The position numbers and the translations under genes are program-made. A stretch of 64,000 nucleotides of DNA from CAWBXL01 sp963837365. GTDB lineage: Bacteria; Acidobacteriota; Terriglobia; Terriglobales; Acidobacteriaceae. Below, one piece after another: positions 1 through 7,772 of this stretch (its first letter is position 1; every line of letters begins with the position of its first letter). The notes beneath the pieces were generated by a model that was given only the letters and a program-made list of their open reading frames with translations, searched no databases and was not told where the DNA came from. The stretch lies in assembly GCA_963837365.1 (NCBI GenBank), contig CAWIMW010000003.1:186001-250000 (forward strand). The letters are read 5' to 3'.

Positions 1-1
1 G

Positions 2-223
2 GGTATATCTCCAGCGAAGTTGGTGGAAAGTCAGGGAAGCACCGGTATCGGCATGGCGAACGTTGCCGAACGTTTGAAAGTTCTTTACGGAGACGCCGCT
101 AGCCTCGCGATTCAAAGCAACCCAGGCAAGGGAACCCTGGTGCGTATTACCATGCCTGTGCTCGAAAGCGAAGGCTCTATCCCCGCGGAACTCTACGCCG
201 AGCGCTCCAGCACCCGGCGATAA
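2..223 (+). CDS. Sensor histidine kinase, C-terminal fragment
   Basis: This is the 3' end of a gene that begins before the window; the frame is open from base 2 to the TAA at 221-223. The residues GIGMANVAERL and GKGTLVRITMP match the G-box and last strand of a GHKL ATPase domain, as found in LytS/YehU or NarX-type sensor kinases that phosphorylate a response regulator. Only about 73 residues are present, so sensor type and partner cannot be told. Its end overlaps the end of the convergent bshA gene by 31 bases. Confidence 0.75.
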   Translation, partial: GISPAKLVESQGSTGIGMANVAERLKVLYGDAASLAIQSNPGKGTLVRITMPVLESEGSIPAELYAERSSTRR

Positions 224-1341
224 AAATCTTCGTAGTGGGCCACGATCTTGGCAGAACTGAATTTTGACTCGGCTTTTTCACGGCAAACCTTCCCCATCGC
301 CCGCAGACGGGCTTCATCGTTCAGCAGGTCAATCGCGTATTTCGCCATCGAATCAACATCGCCGACATCCGCCAGATAGCCGCTGGTCCCATGCTCAATG
401 ACTTCCGGGACACCGCCAACCCCTGTCGAGATGGGGACCACTTCGCAGGCCATAGCCTCCAGTGCTGCCAGGCCGAACGATTCCAATTCGCTCGGCAGCA
501 GCATGACATCGGCCGCCCCAAGTTTTTCGTGAATTTGGTCCTGCTTGCCAAGAAACATCACGTCATCATGAATGCCTTTTTGCACCGCCAGCCATTCCGC
601 CCGCGAACGGTCCGGTCCATCGCCTACCAGCAGCAACTTGGATGGCACCTGCTTGCGGACGCGATCGAATATTTCGATGGTATCGGTGACTCGCTTGACC
701 GGACGAAAATTGGACAGATGCACCAACACCCGCTCACCCTTCGGCGCATACTCGGTCCGTTGTTCCTTCCAGTCAGGGTTGCGCCGGTACAGGTTGCAGT
801 TCACAAAGTTGTAAATAATCTCGATCTTGTTGCGGATGTCGAACTCCCGCCGGGTGCGTTCCTGTAGATAACGTGAAACGGCGGTCACGCCGTCGCTTTG
901 CTCAATGGAAAATCGAGTGATGGGTAAGTAGGACCGGTCCAACCCAACCAGCGTGATATCGGTCCCATGCAATGTGGTGACAAAAGGAAGCTTCTGCCCG
1001 CGTGGCTTTGCCGCCAACATCTGCCGCGCCAGCAAAGCGCTTACCGAGTGCGGAATCGCATAGTGCACATGCAGCAGGTCGAGGGCGTAGAGTTCGGACA
1101 CTTCCGCCATCCGCGTGGCCAGCGCTAGGTCATATGGCGGGTAGTCGAACAGCGGGTAACGAGAAACATCCACTTCGTGATAGTGAATGTTGGGATGCGG
1201 CTCCGTCAGCCGGATGGGCTGGGCATAAGAAATGAAGTGGATTTCGTGCCCGCGCTCGGCCAATTCGAGGCCCAGCTCCGTAGCCACCACCCCGCTGCCG
1301 CCGTAGGTGGGATAACAGGTAATACCAATCTTAAGTGCCAT
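193..1341 (-). CDS. bshA: N-acetyl-alpha-D-glucosaminyl L-malate synthase (bacillithiol pathway)
   Basis: This is a GT4-family glycosyltransferase of about 382 residues that joins UDP-GlcNAc to L-malate, the first step of bacillithiol synthesis in the cytoplasm. The N-terminus KIGITCYPTYGGSGVVATELG is the BshA signature, followed by HGTDITLVG in the acceptor domain. The C-terminal Rossmann domain carries LVGDGPDR and the nucleotide-sugar motif ELESFGLAALEAMACE. The frame is open 24 bases further upstream, but the ATG at 1341 places the conserved lysine-isoleucine start at residue 4 as is usual. No bshB or bshC is visible here. The family match is strong; substrate identity is inferred from it. 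Confidence 0.88.
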   Translation of the reverse strand: MALKIGITCYPTYGGSGVVATELGLELAERGHEIHFISYAQPIRLTEPHPNIHYHEVDVSRYPLFDYPPYDLALATRMAEVSELYALDLLHVHYAIPHSVSALLARQMLAAKPRGQKLPFVTTLHGTDITLVGLDRSYLPITRFSIEQSDGVTAVSRYLQERTRREFDIRNKIEIIYNFVNCNLYRRNPDWKEQRTEYAPKGERVLVHLSNFRPVKRVTDTIEIFDRVRKQVPSKLLLVGDGPDRSRAEWLAVQKGIHDDVMFLGKQDQIHEKLGAADVMLLPSELESFGLAALEAMACEVVPISTGVGGVPEVIEHGTSGYLADVGDVDSMAKYAIDLLNDEARLRAMGKVCREKAESKFSSAKIVAHYEDFYRRVLERSA

Positions 1342-1440
1342 AGGGATGGGCAGCGCCCATCCCATTCGATGGGTTTACGGGCACATAGATTCAGATTGTG
1401 CCTGAACTTGGCTCAGGATGGAAACCGGGATCGCAAAAAA

Positions 1441-2106
1441 TTACAGACTGGGTACGACGCGCGGCGGATCAATCTCATCCAGGTGCGCCTGAAAACGCAT
1501 CTGCTTGTCCTCGGCAAGGCCAATGAACTCGATCCCCATGCCAACGCCGGGGTCGCTGGCTCGAACCATTGCCGCAGTCGAAATCTTTTCATCCCTGATC
1601 CAAAAAGTTATGTGGAGCGGGGTGCCGAGAGGGAATGGAACCAGGGTTTCAACATAACACCCACGCCCGCCAATGTCTGAAGCGTTCGTCTGCATGGGAA
1701 CACCACCGCCCCGGTCATCTCGCACCTCAATTGGATAGGCAATCCGGTGCCGTACGAAGCGGCGTTTGTTAGCGTGAGGAGAAACCTTCGGAGAGCCTTC
1801 CGAAGGGGGAACGATTTTGTCCTTCCACGGGCACTGCTGCCCTTCCACCAATTCAATATCAATCTTGAATTTTAGGGGCAGTCCCGCATCCACGGCTTGC
1901 ATCACTTTGCAGCGGGCTTTTTTGTCACCTAACTGAACTCCGATTACATCACCAACACTGAGCTGCTGATCAACCCCAGTGAGTTGTGCTCCGATAGCAG
2001 TGAAATTGCGTGCATTGACATTCTGAAAGAATGCCTGCCCCTGCGCTCCCATTCCCCAAATACGCACCAGGACCGTTTCAAAACCGGATTGCGCCGCGTT
2101 CTGCAT
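1441..2106 (-). CDS. PilZ domain protein (c-di-GMP effector candidate)
   Basis: A soluble protein of 221 residues. The C-terminal half is a PilZ domain: an arginine motif RRFVRHR at about 115-121 and NASDIGGRG at about 141-149 supply the RxxxR and D/NxSxxG c-di-GMP contacts. The N-terminal 100 residues form a second beta-rich region, perhaps a YcgR-N or degenerate PilZ fold, with no clear motif. It probably senses c-di-GMP and acts on motility, adhesion or secretion. It lies about 100 bases upstream of bshA on the same strand, but the function seems unrelated. Confidence 0.82.
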   Translation of the reverse strand: MQNAAQSGFETVLVRIWGMGAQGQAFFQNVNARNFTAIGAQLTGVDQQLSVGDVIGVQLGDKKARCKVMQAVDAGLPLKFKIDIELVEGQQCPWKDKIVPPSEGSPKVSPHANKRRFVRHRIAYPIEVRDDRGGGVPMQTNASDIGGRGCYVETLVPFPLGTPLHITFWIRDEKISTAAMVRASDPGVGMGIEFIGLAEDKQMRFQAHLDEIDPPRVVPSL

Positions 2107-2220
2107 AGACCACTCGTCCTATCGCATTACAGGCCCATCATAACCCTCTAATATGCCTTTCCCATTAGTGACTTAGGGGTATCCCCACACTAAAGTACCT
2201 AGGAGGAACTGTTCGGGTGG

Positions 2221-3084
2221 TCAGGCCAGGTCGCGGTACGAGATCAATTGCACCTCATGCCGCTCTAATTCTTGGCGCATGGCAGGGGATTTGAGAAGTT
2301 GGAGCTCGCAAACCCGCGCGGCGCGGAGCCGGGTACCGGCTTGGGCCAAATCCGCGTCGTCATAGCCAGGATGGCATACCAGCTCCCATGTCCCATCGGG
2401 CATGTGCTCGATGATGGCCCGCAGAAGCTTCTCATCCATCACGCCGGTAGCCACGATTCCCAGTGTGCCCTCCGGCGTGACCATCCCCACATTCTGCACC
2501 GCAGACTTGAATTTCCCAGCCAAGCGATTAAGCGCAACTACTTGTCCCCATCGCTTCCATAGTCCAGGTTTAGTGGCTACTCGCCCTAACGGGATTGGTT
2601 CTACTGGGTTTCTAACCGCGCGCACACCGCAGTTCTGTGCCGCTCGTAATAGCGGGCGGAGCACCTGGGGAAAAAGATGAGTATGTTTGTGCGTGTCCAG
2701 ATGAGAAACCGCAATACCAGCGGCTTGCAGCTTGCGGATCTGGGCGGTGGCTTCGGTTTCAATTTCAGTGGGAAAAAATTTCTCTCGCATGCAGTGCATC
2801 GCGAAGTCGGAAAGTGAGGTTCGAAATCGCGGTGAATTGCCCGTGGCCGTCAAGCTGGCGACTTGCGCGGCATCCGAAACCGGAGAGCCGTCCACCAGCA
2901 CGACGTGACATCCAATACTGAGCCGAGGCAGCGTTGCAGCCAGCTCAATCGCCTGCAAAAACGTGCCGCCATTTGCCATCAGCGTCGCTGAAGTCACGAT
3001 ACCGCTCTGATGTGCCTCCACAATGGCGCGATTGACCCCGGCAGTCAGGCCAAAGTCATCCGCATTTACGATCAGTCGGCGCAC
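2221..3084 (-). CDS. HpnK/ChbG (YdjC) family carbohydrate or hopanoid-linked deacetylase
   Basis: A protein of 287 residues with the YdjC fold. NADDFG at residues 7-12 gives the metal-binding aspartates and HLDTHKHTH near residue 128 gives the histidine ligands, while CHPGY near the end is also typical. LSIGCHVVLVDG is closer to HpnK, the hopanoid-associated member, than to diacetylchitobiose deacetylase ChbG. No squalene-hopene genes are adjacent, so the hopanoid link rests on sequence resemblance alone. It is read toward the PilZ gene, about 115 bases away. Confidence 0.75.
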   Translation of the reverse strand: MRRLIVNADDFGLTAGVNRAIVEAHQSGIVTSATLMANGGTFLQAIELAATLPRLSIGCHVVLVDGSPVSDAAQVASLTATGNSPRFRTSLSDFAMHCMREKFFPTEIETEATAQIRKLQAAGIAVSHLDTHKHTHLFPQVLRPLLRAAQNCGVRAVRNPVEPIPLGRVATKPGLWKRWGQVVALNRLAGKFKSAVQNVGMVTPEGTLGIVATGVMDEKLLRAIIEHMPDGTWELVCHPGYDDADLAQAGTRLRAARVCELQLLKSPAMRQELERHEVQLISYRDLA

Positions 3085-3251
3085 GCGCTCAGTCTAGCAG
3101 GAGTGTTTCCCCGGATGAGTCATTATAGAAAAGCCGCAATCACCAATCCGCCGCTGACGGTGAGAACACTCCCGCACACTACTGCGAGTGACGGTTTCTG
3201 TCCAAACCTATCCAGTCTATTTACACCCTCGGATTGGGTTCCCAGGGAGGT

Positions 3252-3271
3252 CAATGAGTGATATCGCGATG
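3252..3271 (+). repeat. Short dispersed repeat, copy 1
   Basis: The 20-mer caatgagtgatatcgcgatg, containing the 8-base palindrome ATCGCGAT. Near-identical copies follow at 3932 and 4283, and a shorter one at 4019. All lie in the gene-poor stretch between the HpnK-like gene and tRNA-Val. Confidence 0.7.
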
Positions 3272-3490
3272 ATTGCTAGTCTCGATGACCTGCTTCTATT
3301 TGCGCTTCAACCACGTGAAAATTACACGGCATTTGAAGAATATGGCAGCCGCTGTAGATGTGGACAGTGAGTCTAAACGCCTGAATCGTAAGCCCATTGT
3401 TGCTCTGGAAGGTCACGTGCCTCACCTCATTGCTGGCTATGCAATGGGGTTCGGAAAAATGGCCGCCGGACGAACACCTGCGAGGTGCTT

Positions 3491-3706
3491 ATGGCGAACA
3501 TGGCAACGCAGAATCCAGAATGTCAAATCTGTAGTAAACAGGTCGCAACTCAGCGTGAACTGGAAGATCATATTGTTGAGAACCATCCTGAAGCAGCAGG
3601 CCCAGCAATTCGGAACCGCTATCTCCAGCGGCGACGTGGCGCAGGAGCAGACACGCGCATAATCGGACTTCAACCCAGGAATGCGCGACTCTTTACTTCT
3701 TGGTAA
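3491..3706 (+). CDS. Small C2H2 zinc-finger-like protein
   Basis: A predicted protein of 71 residues. Near the N-terminus it carries CQIC, twelve residues, then HIVENH, giving the spacing C-x2-C-x12-H-x4-H of a classical eukaryote-type C2H2 finger. Bacterial Ros/MucR fingers have a shorter C-to-H spacing. The rest is basic (RYLQRRRGAG) with no further domain. GAGGTG lies a few bases before the ATG at 3491, and an in-frame ATG two codons earlier is also possible. It sits alone in a repeat-bearing, gene-poor patch. DNA or RNA binding is inferred, and the lower half of the frame may not be conserved. Confidence 0.5.
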   Translation: MANMATQNPECQICSKQVATQRELEDHIVENHPEAAGPAIRNRYLQRRRGAGADTRIIGLQPRNARLFTSW

Positions 3707-3931
3707 ATTGGGTTGTCAGTATCGTCGTGGTCTTGGAGAGCGAGCCACGCAAAGAGGACAAGGGCCAAAGCCACAACGGGATGCACGCCTCGCGTTTCGA
3801 ACGAGGTACGATACAGCAGCGTTCGTGCGGGCGGGTGAATCAGAAGGCGTCACCTTTTACCTTGGAAACACGCCGGTGACATTCACAGGCGTTAGCAAAA
3901 GCTTGTGCCCTCTGTTCGCCTTTTTCGACCT

Positions 3932-3951
3932 CAATGAGTGATATGGCGATG
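3932..3951 (+). repeat. Short dispersed repeat, copy 2
   Basis: The sequence caatgagtgatatggcgatg differs from copy 1 at one base, which breaks the ATCGCGAT palindrome. No convincing gene lies between copy 1 and this copy apart from the zinc-finger ORF. Confidence 0.65.
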
Positions 3952-4018
3952 TTTCGCCAAACGAATGCGCACTGGCTTCAGGTGTGCTCATTTAACGGTG
4001 TCGGGAGTTCGCTTGTCT

Positions 4019-4031
4019 GTATCGCGATGAT
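4019..4031 (+). repeat. Short dispersed repeat, partial copy 3
   Basis: The sequence gtatcgcgatgat shares the palindromic core and right flank of copy 1 but lacks the left half. It could be chance, but its position amid the other copies supports relatedness. Confidence 0.35.
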
Positions 4032-4061
4032 CAACTAAACTCGCTCGGGACCGGGGAGAGC

Positions 4062-4265
4062 ATGCCGAATCGCCGTCCGACGTGGAGAGACATCGCTTTC
4101 CCGCTGATCGTTGGCCTGTTTTCGCTCGCCACGGTCATGCGCAGACCGCGTTTTGCCAGCATCCACACCGTCGACATCCTTGAGCTCATCGCTGCCGGTA
4201 TCATGTTCGGTCTCGCCCTGCGGGCTTTGGCTATGTGGATGCAGGATCAACGGAAGCGCCCGTAG
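4062..4265 (+). CDS. Small two-helix membrane protein, unknown function
   Basis: A protein of 67 residues with two hydrophobic stretches, about residues 12-26 and 38-59, and a basic C-terminus. The ATG at 4062 follows GGGGAG at a good distance. No family is recognised. A repeat copy follows the stop codon by 17 bases. It may be a genuine short integral membrane protein; the case rests on the ribosome site and hydrophobic pattern only. Confidence 0.5.
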   Translation: MPNRRPTWRDIAFPLIVGLFSLATVMRRPRFASIHTVDILELIAAGIMFGLALRALAMWMQDQRKRP

Positions 4266-4282
4266 TCACGCCGCTTCCAGGT

Positions 4283-4302
4283 CAATGAGTGAAATCGCGA
4301 TG
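4283..4302 (+). repeat. Short dispersed repeat, copy 4
   Basis: The sequence caatgagtgaaatcgcgatg differs from copy 1 at one base and keeps the ATCGCGAT palindrome. It lies between the small membrane ORF and the end of the barstar-like gene. Confidence 0.65.
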
Positions 4303-4311
4303 TTTCAACAG

Positions 4312-4872
4312 TTATGCCGGATTCGAGTGCCGATTCGCGTTTAACCATTCGCGGCGATTCCATTGGGGACTGTTCCCGCCAAGTGCTCCGAAGCGCACTT
4401 CGGGGTCGTCCATTTGGACTAGTGCAAGCAGTCGATTCCCGTTCAGGAGATGGAATCGAGAAGCACTCGCGATGATGTCTAGAACAACCTCTGCTTCGTT
4501 CTTTAGTCTCGGCATGGGTGCGGTGCCAGCGCCCGCCGCATATGCGTCAAACCTCGACAACACTATCACCGCGCCGCGGTTCTCAGTGAGCGGCAAGTCC
4601 GCGATGCACTCATCGAGGGCATCGAAATTGCGCCCAAAGTAATCCGGTAGCCGCAGCACACGAGCAAGATCAGAAAACATGTCGTTTTGTGATTCCCACG
4701 TTTCGCAGGCCAGCTCGAATACGTCGTAATCATGGTCCGCAAACCATTTTGTATCCTCAATCAAGTATTCACGACGCCAGTAGAGATGGATTCCGCCATC
4801 GCGAAGGATTTGCCAATCAAGCCTTTGCCAGTCGTCGGGAGTATTGTTGAAGAAAGGCATATCGTCAGCCAT
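4312..4872 (-). CDS. Barstar-family protein (barnase inhibitor-like)
   Basis: A protein of about 186 residues. The segment YFGRNFDALDECIADL is the barstar signature, in which an acidic helix blocks the active site of a barnase-type RNase; the usual downstream strand VIVLSRFD follows. It is longer than Bacillus barstar (about 90 residues), with extra sequence at both ends. The frame continues upstream, but the ATG at 4872 gives a sensible N-terminus. No barnase-like RNase is adjacent, so this is an orphan immunity-like gene in a repeat-bearing patch. The cognate toxin, if any, is unknown. Confidence 0.75.
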   Translation of the reverse strand: MADDMPFFNNTPDDWQRLDWQILRDGGIHLYWRREYLIEDTKWFADHDYDVFELACETWESQNDMFSDLARVLRLPDYFGRNFDALDECIADLPLTENRGAVIVLSRFDAYAAGAGTAPMPRLKNEAEVVLDIIASASRFHLLNGNRLLALVQMDDPEVRFGALGGNSPQWNRREWLNANRHSNPA

Positions 4873-5130
4873 GGTAAGCCCCACCGAGGCGAAAACCAAT
4901 CGCCCCGCAAGATACCCGCCGATAGTTGGCGTAAACAGGCGATTGCACTCATTGACGCAATACCCGCTCCGGCCCCTCTGACCCTCTCCCCCCCATAGTG
5001 GGCCGGGGATGTAGCATCTTCCCCTCAGGTCATAGTACCCCACCCGGTGTTTGACCACACTTTTCCCGCTCACGTAAACTCAAAGATGCCCACCGTAAAG
5101 TGCACTCACAGAGAAGTGTCTGAGTGTTTT

Positions 5131-5207
5131 GGGCGGTTAGCTCAGCTGGTTAGAGCGCCTGCCTTACAAGCAGGAGGTCGCAGGTTCGAGTCCTGCACTG
5201 CCCACCA
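5131..5207 (+). tRNA. tRNA-Val (anticodon TAC)
   Basis: The acceptor arm GGGCGGT pairs with ACTGCCC (one G-T pair), the anticodon loop CTTACAA is flanked by CCTGC/GCAGG, the T-arm contains GGTTCGAGTCC, and CCA is encoded at 5205-5207. Confidence 0.97.
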
Positions 5208-5314
5208 TTAATTTCTTTTCGGCAGACTGCCAGCAGACAATTTTTTGTTAGGATGGATCGCCAACGCAAATTTGGCACTCGGGATAGAAGAATCCTGCCC
5301 GGAGGACTTCATCA

Positions 5315-6127
5315 ATGGTGGGTGCATTTGCGTATCGCTTCCGAATCGGCCTGCTGATCTTTGCAGTACTGCTGACAATCACTTCACTTGCGGGGGCGCA
5401 GGCAGCCAAACCAGCCACCAGAAAAGTTGCACCCCAAACCACTTCATCTGCTGCAACACGTGGGAAGGCCCTCTTCGCGAGGGATTGCGCCTTCTGTCAC
5501 GGACGCGATGCCGCTGGCGGCGAAACCGGGCCGGACCTGACTCGTTCGCATCTGGTAGTAAGGGACGCGCGGGGCGACAAAATCCGCGAGCTCGTGCATA
5601 GCGGGCGGGTTGAAAAAGGCATGCCGGCATTCCCCAAGCTTCTCCCCCCGCAGGTCAGCGATCTCATTGCTTTTATTCGCGATCAAACCAAGAAAGCAAC
5701 TTCAAAGCCGGGCGAGCGCCGTGGCGTGGATGTTTCCGACCTGCAAACCGGCGATGCCGAGGCCGGCAAAGCCTATTTCAATGGGCCGGGAAAGTGCTCA
5801 ACCTGTCATTCCCCAACCGGCGACCTTGCGGGCATCGCAACGCGTCGCGTCGGCCTGGAACTGGAGATGCGCATGCTTTATCCAGAAGATGCGAAGGCCA
5901 AGCTCACGGTGACCACCGGCAAGGGAGAAACTTTCTCCGGTACGCTTGTCTATCAGGATGAATTCCATCTTGGCATGACGGATGCAAAGGGATGGTACAG
6001 ATCATGGCCTATCAGCGAAGTGCAGTACCAAATTGACGCGCCCGCGAATGCTCATGTTGAGCAGTTTGAAAGATACACCGACGACGACATTCACAATCTG
6101 ATGGCCTATTTGCAGACGCTGCGGTAG
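5315..6127 (+). CDS. Secreted or membrane-anchored dihaem cytochrome c
   Basis: A protein of 270 residues with an N-terminal hydrophobic segment (about 11-28) for export. Two c-type haem sites are visible, CAFCH at 58-62 and CSTCH at 161-165. KGMPAF near 101-106 gives the likely axial methionine of the first domain. The second domain continues into a beta-rich tail of about 100 residues that contains no haem. GGAGG lies 9 bases before the ATG. The quinoprotein gene starts 15 bases downstream, so the pair probably forms an electron relay, with the cytochrome accepting electrons in the periplasm. The partner dehydrogenase role is inferred from position. Confidence 0.87.
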   Translation: MVGAFAYRFRIGLLIFAVLLTITSLAGAQAAKPATRKVAPQTTSSAATRGKALFARDCAFCHGRDAAGGETGPDLTRSHLVVRDARGDKIRELVHSGRVEKGMPAFPKLLPPQVSDLIAFIRDQTKKATSKPGERRGVDVSDLQTGDAEAGKAYFNGPGKCSTCHSPTGDLAGIATRRVGLELEMRMLYPEDAKAKLTVTTGKGETFSGTLVYQDEFHLGMTDAKGWYRSWPISEVQYQIDAPANAHVEQFERYTDDDIHNLMAYLQTLR

Positions 6128-6142
6128 TGGACTGGACAAGAT

Positions 6143-7699
6143 ATGAACTTTCTTCAAAAGAAATATTGTGCGTGTGGGACCGTAGTCGCGCTGATGTTTT
6201 TATTCTCCGGCCAACTCCAGTCGCAGGGCCTCGATCCAGTTACAATTGCCAACCCTCCATCTGATTCCTGGCCAAGCTACCACGGTGATTATTCCGGCAG
6301 ACGCCACAGTAGGCTGACCCAAATCACTCCCCAGAATGTAAGCTCGCTCACCCTTGCCTGGGCATTCCAGACCGGACAAGCAGCAACCATCAAATCGTCA
6401 CCGCTGCTGGTCAACGGCGTGCTGTATTTCACCTTGCCGGACCACGTCTGGGCTGTGGATGCTCGCTCGGGCCACCAGATCTGGCATTACACATACACAC
6501 CGAACAACGGTTTGCACTTGGGCCAGCGCGGGGTCGCTATTTACAAAGACTTTGTATACACCATGACTCCGGATGCGCACCTGGTAGCGCTTGACGCCCG
6601 GAATGGCAAGCCTCGGTGGGATGTTGTGGTTGGCGATATTGAGAAGGGCTATTGGTCTTCCATGGCGCCGCTGGTGATCCGCAATCATGTGATCGTCGGG
6701 GTCGGTGGTGATCTGGACAACTTGACCGGATACATTCGCTCAGTCGACGCAGAAACTGGCAAGACGCAATGGCAGTTTGACACCTCGCCTCCGGCGGGCA
6801 CGCCGAACATGACGACGGGCGGCATGATCTGGATAACCGGCACCTATGATCCGGATCTCAACCTGTTGTACATGGGCACTGGCAATCCCACGCCGGTATT
6901 GAATGGACGCGCGCGTCCGGGGGACAATCTTTATACGTGCACGATTGTGGCCCTTAATCCTGACACTGGGAAACTAGCCTGGGCCTTCCAGCCTTCTCCT
7001 CATGACACCCACGATTGGGACGCGGTTGAAGTTCCGGTACTGGTGGACGCGGATTTTCACGGAGAGCCCCGCAAGCTGCTGATGCAGGCCTCGCGCAACG
7101 GCTACTTCTTCGTGTTAGATCGTACCAACGGAAAGAGTCTTCTTACGGTCCCTTTTGGGCCGGTGAACTGGACTCTCGGAGTAGATGAAACCGGCCGCCC
7201 AATCCCGAACCCAGAAAAAGAACCCGCTCCAGACGGACGCCTGATTGCTCCTGATGAAGGCGGTATGACCAACTACCGTTCTCCCAGTTTTGACCCCAAG
7301 AGCGGACTTTTTATCGTCTCTGCGCGCCACAGTTACTCGATCTACTTTTCCAAGCCTGCCGACGGCGCTTATGGCTGGGCGGGCGCCGACTATGGTGTCT
7401 GGGGCAAAGGCCTGATCAAAGCCATCGATTATCAGACGGGAAAAATTCGCTGGACGCACGAAATCGGCAAAGGTGCACTTGCCGGGGTGCTGACAACGGA
7501 TTCAGGGCTCACGTTTACCGGCGACTACGCCGGGAATGCTCTGGCCCTCGATAGTAGTGACGGCAAAACTCTTTGGCACGCCGGTACAGGCGGAGAGATC
7601 GCAACTTCACCGGTCACCTATGAACTCGATCACAACCAATACATTCTGACCAGCGGCGGCGGAGTATTGTTTTCCTGGAAACTTGCAGAGAGTAAGTGA
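6143..7699 (+). CDS. PQQ-type quinoprotein dehydrogenase-like protein (beta-propeller)
   Basis: A protein of 518 residues with an export signal (about 11-28) and repeated propeller-blade motifs such as VWAVDARSGHQIW, LVALDARNGKPRW, IRSVDAETGKTQW and IKAIDYQTGKIRW. This matches the methanol/ethanol dehydrogenase family, which oxidises alcohols or sugars in the periplasm using PQQ. WPSYHGDYSGRRHS near the N-terminus is typical. Some acidobacterial members are thought to lack bound cofactor, and no PQQ synthesis genes are in the window, so catalytic status is open. It is co-transcribed with the preceding cytochrome c. Confidence 0.85.
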   Translation: MNFLQKKYCACGTVVALMFLFSGQLQSQGLDPVTIANPPSDSWPSYHGDYSGRRHSRLTQITPQNVSSLTLAWAFQTGQAATIKSSPLLVNGVLYFTLPDHVWAVDARSGHQIWHYTYTPNNGLHLGQRGVAIYKDFVYTMTPDAHLVALDARNGKPRWDVVVGDIEKGYWSSMAPLVIRNHVIVGVGGDLDNLTGYIRSVDAETGKTQWQFDTSPPAGTPNMTTGGMIWITGTYDPDLNLLYMGTGNPTPVLNGRARPGDNLYTCTIVALNPDTGKLAWAFQPSPHDTHDWDAVEVPVLVDADFHGEPRKLLMQASRNGYFFVLDRTNGKSLLTVPFGPVNWTLGVDETGRPIPNPEKEPAPDGRLIAPDEGGMTNYRSPSFDPKSGLFIVSARHSYSIYFSKPADGAYGWAGADYGVWGKGLIKAIDYQTGKIRWTHEIGKGALAGVLTTDSGLTFTGDYAGNALALDSSDGKTLWHAGTGGEIATSPVTYELDHNQYILTSGGGVLFSWKLAESK

Positions 7700-7712
7700 A
7701 CGTTTGTTTGGA

Positions 7713-7757
7713 GAAAAAACCTAGCCGGGCGAGCCCGCCCGTTATGTCCCGGCTAGG
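7713..7757 (-). terminator. Rho-independent terminator for the TIGR03118-type gene
   Basis: CCTAGCCGGG (7720-7729) and CCCGGCTAGG (7748-7757) form a perfect 10-base stem. Read on the minus strand the hairpin is followed by a run of six T (7714-7719). It sits between two convergent genes and terminates the minus-strand one; the plus side has no T-run. Confidence 0.85.
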
Positions 7758-7772
7758 TCCAAGGGAGAGGAC

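Noticed and set aside
391..867. Plus-strand frame of 158 codons opposite bshA
   Set aside because: Shadow of bshA; no motif, and bshA has strong family signatures over the same DNA.
3273..3662. Open frame of 129 codons overlapping the zinc-finger ORF
   Set aside because: Random-looking composition, no ribosome site and no motif; the zinc-finger frame is a better use of the same DNA.
3681..3941. Open frame of 86 codons reaching the second repeat copy
   Set aside because: Basic low-information sequence with no start signal; probably non-coding.
3085..5130. tRNA-Val as an integration site for a genomic island
   Set aside because: The flanking patch is odd, but no integrase and no duplicated tRNA end could be found.
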